DNA from: Nitrospirota bacterium
Lineage (GTDB): Bacteria; Nitrospirota; Thermodesulfovibrionia; UBA6902
Direction: 5' to 3'
Length of the DNA: 9,153 bases
Assembly: GCA_024277515.1 (NCBI GenBank)
Contig: JAJRVB010000185.1
Location: 1-9,153, forward strand
Positions within the stretch are counted from its first letter, which is position 1, and the number at the start of each line of letters is the position of its first letter. The notes under the pieces are model-generated. The model had not been told where the DNA came from and did not search any database. It worked only from the letters and a program-made list of their open reading frames with translations. A program made the translations under genes and the position numbers. Shown one piece after another: positions 1 through 5,915 of this stretch.

Positions 1-405
1 ACGTTTGCCGACAACACGGCCACGAACGGCGGTGTTATGTATACCTGCGCGTCAGGCTCCACCACTATCAGAAACAGCATATTCTGGGGCAATACAGCAT
101 CATCTTCAGGAGCAAATTTCTATAAGGCCTGCGGCGGCTCCCATTACTACCTGACCATCAGCGATTCTGATGTGAACCTTGCATACCCGGCATATTCAGG
201 CGGTAGACGGCTCTCCGGCTCCGGGACAATGCTCAATGTGGACCCTCTCTTTATTGACCCTGCTGCGGACAACTATCATATCCAGTCCGGTTCGCCGGTG
301 ATTGACCAGGCGAGCGCGGCCTATGCCCCTGCGGATGATATTGATGGTGAATCAAGACCGTCAGGTTCAGCTGATGATATGGGCGCTGATGAATATACTC
401 CATAA
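1..405 (+). CDS. C-terminal end of a surface right-handed beta-helix protein (choice-of-anchor Q type), partial
   Basis: The frame is open from base 1 to a TAA at 403-405, giving the last 134 residues of a longer protein whose start lies outside the window. The N-terminal half has the short turns of a parallel beta-helix (FADNTATNGGVMY, IRNSIFWGNTA). The end carries the hallmark tail of choice-of-anchor Q proteins: NVDPLFIDPAADNYHIQSGS, then SPVIDQA, then DIDGESRP and DMGADEY. The family is made of secreted or cell-surface proteins, usually large and repetitive, with roles that are mostly unknown (adhesion or polysaccharide binding are guesses). No transmembrane anchor, LPXTG or PEP-CTERM signal follows the tail; the protein stops three residues after DEY. 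An internal ATG at 37 is not a plausible start because the beta-helix repeats run through it. The family call is firm; the substrate or role is not visible. Confidence 0.8.
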   Translation, partial: TFADNTATNGGVMYTCASGSTTIRNSIFWGNTASSSGANFYKACGGSHYYLTISDSDVNLAYPAYSGGRRLSGSGTMLNVDPLFIDPAADNYHIQSGSPVIDQASAAYAPADDIDGESRPSGSADDMGADEYTP

Positions 406-417
406 TGCTGCACTGAA

Positions 418-426
418 TGATATAAT
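418..426 (+). promoter_or_regulatory. Extended -10 promoter for the small protein gene at 465
   Basis: TGATATAAT is an exact match to the extended -10 consensus TGnTATAAT. It lies in the 59-bp gap after the beta-helix gene and about 39 bases before the ATG at 465. No good -35 hexamer is seen 16-18 bases upstream, which extended -10 promoters often do without. Transcription would begin near 432-434, giving a leader of about 30 nt that contains the ribosome binding site. Confidence 0.5.
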
Positions 427-464
427 ATACTGAATCTTAATCATAGCGTGGAGGTTAAAGCATA

Positions 465-695
465 ATGGATGAGTATGAAAGAGAGATGGAGATAATCGCC
501 TTATTGTACAATGTTGATGAAAATTATTCGTACGTTGAATGTGACAAGGACGTAATAGAACACGCGTGTGAAAAAACGAATGAGACGAGACAGATCAAAC
601 TTATTGAAGTTGAATATTTTAAAGACGCGGGATTAAAAGAAGACAAGGCGAACTTTTGCGACAAGTGCAATAAGGTCTTTATCTATAAACCCTGA
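465..695 (+). CDS. Small cysteine-containing protein of unknown function (76 aa)
   Basis: I do not recognise this protein. The ATG at 465 is preceded by a strong GGAGG (450-454) with 10-base spacing, and an extended -10 promoter lies upstream, so the gene looks real. The product is acidic and soluble, with no signal peptide or membrane segment. It has four cysteines: C26, C35 and a C-terminal CxxC pair, C65 and C68 (FCDKCNK). The last pair, in a beta-hairpin-like context, resembles half of a zinc knuckle; with C26 and C35 it could bind one metal ion, but that is inference. The codons are clearly more AT-rich than those of the hox and ppdK genes, which hints at a different origin. It ends 38 bp before the stop of the convergent hoxW gene. 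It has no visible functional link to the hydrogenase. Confidence 0.65.
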   Translation: MDEYEREMEIIALLYNVDENYSYVECDKDVIEHACEKTNETRQIKLIEVEYFKDAGLKEDKANFCDKCNKVFIYKP

Positions 696-733
696 GCCGG
701 TTTTATTCACAGACTCTAAATAAGAAAACAACG

Positions 734-1222
734 TTATTTATTACAAATAGATCCGGCGGATTCGATAAGCTTTCCGGATTGAACCAGATTCATGATAAAC
801 TCAAAGGCCGCTTCCAGGTTTTTTTTGGCCCCCTCTGATAAACGCTCCTCAAACCGTTCGAACTCATAGCCGCGAATGCCGAGGACATAGGCGGTTGTTT
901 TCGCCTGAAACATCGTCTCGACAAGATAGAGAACCTCTCCGGGAGAAACACTATGGCTGCTTATGCCGGACGGAGATATGGAATGGACTTTTTTGAAGAA
1001 GAACGGGGCATCTCCCGTGACTGCCGCGTCAGCAAAAATCACAATCTCATATTTTGATATATCAACGGAGTCTTCCACAGTGAGCTGATAGTCGGCATCA
1101 ACGATAATCCCGTCAACAGGATTTTCCTCGATTTTGGCAGCAAGCGCCGGTCCCAGGCCGTCATCCATGCGGCCGGGATTTCCATACCCAATCAACAGAA
1201 TTTCAGGAAAACAGGAGCTCAT
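734..1222 (-). CDS. hoxW: Hydrogenase maturation protease, HoxW-like (cuts the HoxH C-terminus)
   Basis: This 162-residue protein belongs to the HyaD/HybD/HycI endopeptidase family. These proteases remove the C-terminal extension of the [NiFe] large subunit once nickel has been inserted. The family signature is near the N-terminus: IGYGNPGRMDDGLGP (residues 11-25). Likely nickel-sensing ligands by analogy with HybD are the Asp at 20 or 21, D65 (in IFADAA) and H90 (in SSHSVSPGEVL). The QLTVED segment (46-51) is typical of proteases for group 3 hydrogenases. I chose the ATG at 1222 because it forms an ATGA overlap of 4 bases with the hoxH stop, with AGGGG about 10 bases upstream. A GTG at 1228 would add two residues. 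It is the last gene of the operon, ending in TAA. Its substrate is almost certainly the neighbouring HoxH. Confidence 0.9.
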   Translation of the reverse strand: MSSCFPEILLIGYGNPGRMDDGLGPALAAKIEENPVDGIIVDADYQLTVEDSVDISKYEIVIFADAAVTGDAPFFFKKVHSISPSGISSHSVSPGEVLYLVETMFQAKTTAYVLGIRGYEFERFEERLSEGAKKNLEAAFEFIMNLVQSGKLIESAGSICNK

Positions 1223-2658
1223 ACGCACTTGCCCCTGCGCTCAAGGAGGCTGCCCCCCGGGTCATACATCTCAACAACAAGCGGCATCTGCCCCAGGGCG
1301 TGTGTAGCACAGGAAAGGCATGGGTCGTATGCACGGATGGCCACTTCAACATGATTCAGCATCCCTTCGGTAATCTTTGGTCTGCCCGAGATATGATCAT
1401 GAGCAACTTTAGTTACGGCCCTGTTCATCGCCTCGTTATTATTGGTGCTCGATACAATCAGGTTACAATAAGTAACCTGACCGTCTTCATTGACCCGGTA
1501 ATGATGAAATAGGGTGCCCCTGGGCGCCTCGATCACACCGATCCCCTCTTCAGCCCGGTCGCCCTTCACAAGAAGATCATTTCCCTGAAGATCCGGATCA
1601 TTGAGCAGTTCCTCGATTTTCTCAACGCAGTGCAGGACCTCTATCATTCGGGCCCAGTGATACGCCAGGGACATATGATTGGGTTTGCCTCTGGTCAGGC
1701 CTTTAAATTCCTCCATGGCCGTCTGGGCTTCCGGAGTGTCGATAAAACCGGCGGTGTTCATCCGTGAGAGCGGACCGACACGATACCACCCGTCAATATG
1801 TCCGCGGCTCTTGATAAAAGGGAATTTATTATATGACCAGGACCGTACCTCTTCCATAATATAGTCACTGTAATTTTGATAATCGACCTGATCAAAGATA
1901 AGATTGCCGCCTGCGTCGATGGCGCGTAACTTGCCGTGGTATAAATCGAGCGCGCCGTCTTCGCGAACAAGGGAGAGATGGCTGGAGTTGAATGCGGCAA
2001 AAGTTTCTACAGTATCAATGTGATCAAGCGTATAGTTTTTTGCCAGATTCAGGGCGGAGAGGGCCCATGTTTTCATCCGGTCAATATCTTTCAGAAAAGA
2101 GTCCCTTTCCTCTATGGATACATTTTTATTAACACCGCCCGGCACTGCTCCTGTCCCATGTATTTTTTTGCCGGAGGTGGCCTTGATGATCTCCTGACCG
2201 TATTTTCGCATCATTACACCCTGCACGGCCAGGTCCGGCATTTTCCTGATGACGCCGAATATATTACGTATTTTGGGATCAGCATCAAAGCCAAAGAGTA
2301 TATCAGGAGAGCAGAGGTGGAAGAAGTGCAGAACGTGGCTCTGCATGATCTGTCCGTAATTCATCAGACGCCGTACTTTTTCGGCTGTAGGGGTCAGTTT
2401 TTTTGCACCCACTATGAGGTCCATGGCTTTAGCGGAAGCCAGTTGATGGCTTACCGGGCAGATACCGCATAGACGCTGTACGATAACCGGTACTTCCCAG
2501 AAGGGGCGTCCCTTGATAAACCGCTCAAACCCCCTGAATTCTACAATATGAAGCCTGGCCTCCTTTACATTATTATGATCATCAAGGTGAATGCTGACTT
2601 TACCATGTCCTTCAACACGTGTTAACGGTTCAATTTCTACAACTTTTGTTTTTGCCAT
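1219..2658 (-). CDS. hoxH: [NiFe] hydrogenase large subunit HoxH (NAD-linked, group 3d type)
   Basis: HoxH carries the Ni-Fe(CN)2CO active site of the soluble bidirectional NAD-reducing hydrogenase in the cytoplasm. The protein is 479 residues, close to the usual size. The N-terminal L1 motif is RLCGICPVSHQLASAKA (C64, C67), the form typical of HoxH. The C-terminal L2 motif is DPCLSCATH (C447, C450, H453). These four cysteines bind nickel and iron. After H453 come 26 residues (ALGQMPL to the end) that HoxW should remove during maturation. The segment SHVLHFFHLCSPDILFGFDA (about 107-126) is also characteristic of HoxH. The ATG at 2658 has GGAG (2670-2667) 8 bases upstream. The gene starts 25 bp after the hoxY stop and overlaps hoxW by 4 bases. 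All catalytic motifs are intact, although its partner HoxY is interrupted. Confidence 0.95.
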   Translation of the reverse strand: MAKTKVVEIEPLTRVEGHGKVSIHLDDHNNVKEARLHIVEFRGFERFIKGRPFWEVPVIVQRLCGICPVSHQLASAKAMDLIVGAKKLTPTAEKVRRLMNYGQIMQSHVLHFFHLCSPDILFGFDADPKIRNIFGVIRKMPDLAVQGVMMRKYGQEIIKATSGKKIHGTGAVPGGVNKNVSIEERDSFLKDIDRMKTWALSALNLAKNYTLDHIDTVETFAAFNSSHLSLVREDGALDLYHGKLRAIDAGGNLIFDQVDYQNYSDYIMEEVRSWSYNKFPFIKSRGHIDGWYRVGPLSRMNTAGFIDTPEAQTAMEEFKGLTRGKPNHMSLAYHWARMIEVLHCVEKIEELLNDPDLQGNDLLVKGDRAEEGIGVIEAPRGTLFHHYRVNEDGQVTYCNLIVSSTNNNEAMNRAVTKVAHDHISGRPKITEGMLNHVEVAIRAYDPCLSCATHALGQMPLVVEMYDPGGSLLERRGKCV

Positions 2659-2683
2659 TTGTTTTTCTCCGGATTACCGTAAC

Positions 2684-3241
2684 TCAGTCATACTTAATTA
2701 AACCGTACGGCAGATCAATAGGTGTTCCATTTACCAGGGCCGTCATTGTCTGCCAGAATGTATCTCCGGAAGGAGGACATCCGGGGATCTGATAATCTAT
2801 CTTTACGACCTCGGCACAAGTATAAACCTTGTCCAGAATCAGGGGAAGGGCCGGATCATTAGGGATATCATTGGAAGAGTTATATACACCGGGACTGTCC
2901 AGATAAGCGACTTCAAGGCATTCACGCAAGGGGTCTTTTGAGTGCATGATGGCATTGCGCATTACCGGGAGTCCTCCCATGATGGCACACTGACCGACAG
3001 CCACCAGCAGATCACAGTTTTTTCGAAACTCCTGTAAGGTGTGGACATTTTCTTCATTGCAGCACCCGCCCTCTATCAGGCCTATATCGCAATGTTTTTG
3101 AAATTTTTTAAAGTCATTCAGTGGTGATCTGTCAAACTCGACAATTTTAAGCAGTTCAAGTATCCGTTAATCAATGTCCAGGAAAGACATATGACAGCCG
3201 AAACAACCTGCCAAAGAAACAGTCGCAAGCCTTTTCTTCAC
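2684..3241 (-). pseudogene. hoxY: hoxY, [NiFe] hydrogenase small subunit, interrupted by one in-frame TAA
   Basis: HoxY normally carries the [4Fe-4S] cluster next to the HoxH active site. The frame from GTG 3241 to TGA 2684 would encode about 185 residues, a normal size. It reads VKKRLATVSLAGCFGCHMSF then LDID, then a TAA (3169-3167) at codon 25, then RILELL. Family members have Glu there (FLDxDER), so a single G-to-T change (GAA to TAA) explains it. Beyond the stop the frame continues with conserved blocks: IGLIEGGCCNEENVHTL, VGQCAIMGGLP, DIPNDPALP, PGCPPSGDT and DLPYGLIKYD. The cluster cysteines would be C13, C16, C85 and C155, so the stop separates the first pair from the second. No ATG, GTG or TTG follows in frame until 3004, so only a 106-residue C-terminal piece could be restarted. 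The GTG overlaps the hoxU TAG by one base and has GGGAG just upstream. Error, readthrough or true loss cannot be told apart here. Confidence 0.88.
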
Positions 3242-3966
3242 TATTTCTCCCGCCTTAATTCAGGGTTCTCAATATCACTCCCGATAGGAGCACGGTCGTA
3301 TTCCCTCTGGCCGACGGGTGTAAAGAAACCGAGGCCCTTCCTGATGATGCAGCCGACAGGACATGTCTCAAGGGCGATCGCCTTATCGTCAGGATGGACG
3401 TCGGTATGTGCAAAATCTTTACCATTAACACCGACCCGTTTATGTATTCCCCGTCCGACATATCCAAAGACATTTTTACCGTCTATATATTTTGAAGCCC
3501 TGATGCATCGTCCGCACCGGATACAGCGGTTTGTATCGAGCAGGATATCCGGATGAGATGCATCGATAGGACGAACGGGCTGCAGATAGGGATACTTGGC
3601 CGGTTGAAGTATACCGAGCCGGTATCCCATGGCCTGAAGCTCGCAACGGCCGCTCGCCTCACAGATCGGACATAGGTGGTTCCCTTCGTGAAAGAGCATG
3701 CGTATAATATCACGGCGGCAATTCAGGATTTCCAGTGTGCCGTTTTCAACCTCTATCCCGTCTGCAGCAGGCTGTGTACAGGCGGCAGCAGGCCTGCCGT
3801 TCACTTTTACGATACAGACACGGCAGCTTCCCTGGGGCTCCAGCCCCTCAACATCACAAAGGCGGGGAATATAAATATGTGCCTCATCAGCAGCATCCAT
3901 AATCGTCTGCCCGGTCTTACCTCTGACTTCAACACCATCAATCTTGAAAATAACGGTCTTATTCAT
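3241..3966 (-). CDS. hoxU: Hydrogenase diaphorase subunit HoxU (iron-sulfur electron-transfer subunit)
   Basis: HoxU corresponds to the N-terminal part of NuoG. It passes electrons between the hydrogenase module (HoxYH) and the FMN in HoxF. The 241 residues contain three cluster sites in order. An N-terminal [2Fe-2S] ferredoxin domain has C37, C48, C51 and C63. A second site, EGNHLCPICEASGRCELQ, has C99, C102 and C108 with a histidine ligand at 93 or 97. A [4Fe-4S] site has NRCIRCGRC (C148, C151, C154) and C202 in ETCPVGC. The C-terminal tail GFFTPVGQREYDRAPIGSDI resembles Cupriavidus-type HoxU and probably contacts the other subunits. I chose the ATG at 3966 (MNKTVIFKIDG) because the ferredoxin fold begins there and it overlaps the hoxF stop by 8 bases. 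A start at 3990 would add eight residues. It ends in TAG, overlapping the hoxY GTG by one base. Confidence 0.93.
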   Translation of the reverse strand: MNKTVIFKIDGVEVRGKTGQTIMDAADEAHIYIPRLCDVEGLEPQGSCRVCIVKVNGRPAAACTQPAADGIEVENGTLEILNCRRDIIRMLFHEGNHLCPICEASGRCELQAMGYRLGILQPAKYPYLQPVRPIDASHPDILLDTNRCIRCGRCIRASKYIDGKNVFGYVGRGIHKRVGVNGKDFAHTDVHPDDKAIALETCPVGCIIRKGLGFFTPVGQREYDRAPIGSDIENPELRREK

Positions 3967-5818
3967 TCTCGCTTCCATAGACCGGATCATAGATCATTGA
4001 GGTGCGCTTCGCGATTCGTCTGGATTCAGCGAGGGCCTTCTGAATGTCAAACCCGGCCTGCAGCCCCTGTTTGCTTTCCCTTGTGAGTGAGGCGTACACT
4101 ACGGGGAATTGATCGATCGAACTCAATACAGGTTTTGGTGAAGTGTTTCCGAGGCCGCACCGGCTGGTCATCATAATAGTCTTACTGAGGTCTTTTAAAT
4201 AGTCAATGTCCGCTTCCTCTGCATAACCGTCCATGATCTTTTGAATCCGTTCACGCAAAAATACATTGCCGACACTACAGGGAGTGCAGTAACCGCAGCT
4301 CTCGTGAATAAAGAACTCCAGGAAATAGTCCACGATTTTCAGTACATTGCGATGAGAACTGAAAATCATGACCGAGCCTCCGGTTGAAAGGTCCTCAAAA
4401 CAGATTTTACGATCGAAAGAGTTTCTGCCTATCATCTCACCACCGGCCCCACCGATCTGTACTATTGCAGGATCTTCAGCCCCGGCCATATCCAGCAGTT
4501 TAGCCGCCTTTATGCCAAAAGGGACCTCATACAGGCCCGGTCTTTTACAATCACCCGAGACACTCAAGAGTTTTGTTCCGTTGCTTTCATCTGTGCCGAT
4601 CGCGGCAAACCATTGCGCCCCCCGGTCAATGATGCGGGCCGCGCAGCAAAAAGTCTCTACATTATTAACTATTGTCGGATGACCGAGAAGGCCTTTTTCA
4701 ACAGGGAAAGGGGGACGGGTTTTAGGTTCTCCTCTTAACCCCTCACAGGAACTGATAAGCGCGCTTTCCTCGCCGCAGATATATGCCCCGGCACCTGACT
4801 GGATGCGGATATCAAAATCAAATCCCCTTTTGCCGAGGATTCTCTTCCCTAACAGGCCGGCCTTGCGCCTTTTCTTGAGAACATTTTCGAGGAAAGGGCG
4901 AAGATACTCATATTCGGCCCGCAGATATAAGATGCCGCTTTTACTCTTTATAGCGTAAGCGGCAATGGTCATACCCTCAAAAATAAGATCAGCCCGTTCT
5001 GTCAGCAGCACGCGGTCCTTAAAAGTGCCCGGTTCTCCCTCATCGGCATTACAGATTACAAAGCGCCGGGCGGCCGTGGTCCTGCGGGCAAGGTCCCATT
5101 TCCTTCCAGTTGGGAAGCCGGCCCCGCCGCACCCCCTCAGCCCTGAATCAATTACTTCCCTGATAACCTGGTCCGGGGTCTTTTTTAAAGCGCTCTCAAG
5201 ACCTGCCCCGGCAGGTATCCTGTCACTTAGAAGGACTTCACCCTTCTTCCGGATATTATTTTTTACCATTGCGTTTATGAGTCTGCCGGCATTATTACCG
5301 TCCCCTTTTTTCTTTACAAGCCTTGAGGGGTCGGGGTTTCTCTTTAGACTGCGCGCTATGGTTCCGGCCGACCCTGGGGTCAGTTTTGTCACCACCACCC
5401 CATTGATAAGCGCGGCCGGGGCCTGATCGCTCATCCCGATGCAGGGTGTATATTCCAGGGAAAAACTCCGGTCAGAAGATGTTTCACCAATACCGATCCC
5501 CAGCTCCTCTGAAAAGACCTTTGCTACCTGATCAATGCCGGCAAAACGATCGATGATATCGTCACAGAGACGGATAATTACCTTGCCTTTAGGGTCTTCT
5601 GAGAAAAAAGAATAAAAAGAGACCAGCCCCTCGATTTCTATACGGGAGGAGGAGAGTTTTTCGGCGAGCAGTTCCATCGTCTCTCCATTAATGCAGCCCA
5701 GTCTGTTCTGAACTTCTCTTAAGATATCGATGATGCGGACACCGTCATTATCAAACTTTCTGCAGGCCTGACTAACGACGGATTCTAAATCTCTTTTCAT
5801 ATTTCTCATTTTCGGCAC
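3959..5818 (-). CDS. hoxF: Hydrogenase diaphorase subunit HoxF (fused NuoE-like and NuoF-like domains)
   Basis: HoxF is the flavoprotein that reduces NAD+ or oxidises NADH using FMN. The 619 residues fuse a thioredoxin-like NuoE domain (about 10-165) to a NuoF domain (about 200-600). There is no separate hoxE, as in Cupriavidus necator HoxF (about 600 residues). The NuoF part is complete: a glycine-rich nucleotide site GLRGCGGAGFPTGRKW (226-241), an FMN-binding segment CNADEGEPGTFKDR (256-269), GAGAYICGEESALIS (342-356), and [4Fe-4S] ligands ESCGYCTPC (C508, C511, C514) plus C554. The NuoE part is degenerate: of the C-x4-C and C-x3-C pairs, only C85 and C126 remain, with D90 and S130 in place of the others. 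The start is uncertain. GTG 5818 has GGAA a few bases upstream; ATG 5809 and ATG 5800 are alternatives that lose three or six residues. It is the first gene of the operon and overlaps hoxU. Confidence 0.93.
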   Translation of the reverse strand: MPKMRNMKRDLESVVSQACRKFDNDGVRIIDILREVQNRLGCINGETMELLAEKLSSSRIEIEGLVSFYSFFSEDPKGKVIIRLCDDIIDRFAGIDQVAKVFSEELGIGIGETSSDRSFSLEYTPCIGMSDQAPAALINGVVVTKLTPGSAGTIARSLKRNPDPSRLVKKKGDGNNAGRLINAMVKNNIRKKGEVLLSDRIPAGAGLESALKKTPDQVIREVIDSGLRGCGGAGFPTGRKWDLARRTTAARRFVICNADEGEPGTFKDRVLLTERADLIFEGMTIAAYAIKSKSGILYLRAEYEYLRPFLENVLKKRRKAGLLGKRILGKRGFDFDIRIQSGAGAYICGEESALISSCEGLRGEPKTRPPFPVEKGLLGHPTIVNNVETFCCAARIIDRGAQWFAAIGTDESNGTKLLSVSGDCKRPGLYEVPFGIKAAKLLDMAGAEDPAIVQIGGAGGEMIGRNSFDRKICFEDLSTGGSVMIFSSHRNVLKIVDYFLEFFIHESCGYCTPCSVGNVFLRERIQKIMDGYAEEADIDYLKDLSKTIMMTSRCGLGNTSPKPVLSSIDQFPVVYASLTRESKQGLQAGFDIQKALAESRRIAKRTSMIYDPVYGSENE

Positions 5819-5859
5819 TATTTCCGCTTTTTCAGGTTAACAGGCTGTCCGGAACAGGG

Positions 5860-5890
5860 AAAACAAAAAACACGGATATTCTAATCCGTG
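5860..5890 (-). terminator. Rho-independent terminator of ppdK
   Basis: On the minus strand a 7-bp perfect stem CACGGAT/ATCCGTG (5890-5884 with 5877-5871) encloses a 6-base loop and is followed directly by TTTTTTGTTTT (5870-5860). It begins 26 bases after the ppdK TAA and ends about 40 bases before hoxF. On the plus strand the same stem is followed by CCTTTTGTTT, so weak bidirectional action is possible. Confidence 0.85.
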
Positions 5891-5915
5891 CCTTTTGTTT
5901 GTTGTGGTTTGTGTA

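Noticed and set aside
717..740. Inverted repeat TAAATAA/TTATTTA between the convergent small gene and hoxW, considered as a terminator
   Set aside because: The stem is only A-T pairs, has no T-run after it, and overlaps the hoxW stop codon; too weak to call.
1978..2472. A 164-codon open frame on the plus strand opposite hoxH
   Set aside because: It lies wholly within the well-supported hoxH gene, has no family-like sequence, and no convincing ribosome binding site; it is a shadow of hoxH codons.
3167..3169. Recoding of the hoxY stop as selenocysteine or pyrrolysine
   Set aside because: The codon is TAA, not TGA or TAG, and the family residue there is Glu, so neither known recoding fits.
4965..5426. 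A 153-codon open frame on the plus strand opposite hoxF
   Set aside because: Low-complexity Ser/Pro/Arg-rich translation is typical of the reverse of a GC-rich coding gene, and it is antisense to the conserved NuoF motifs.
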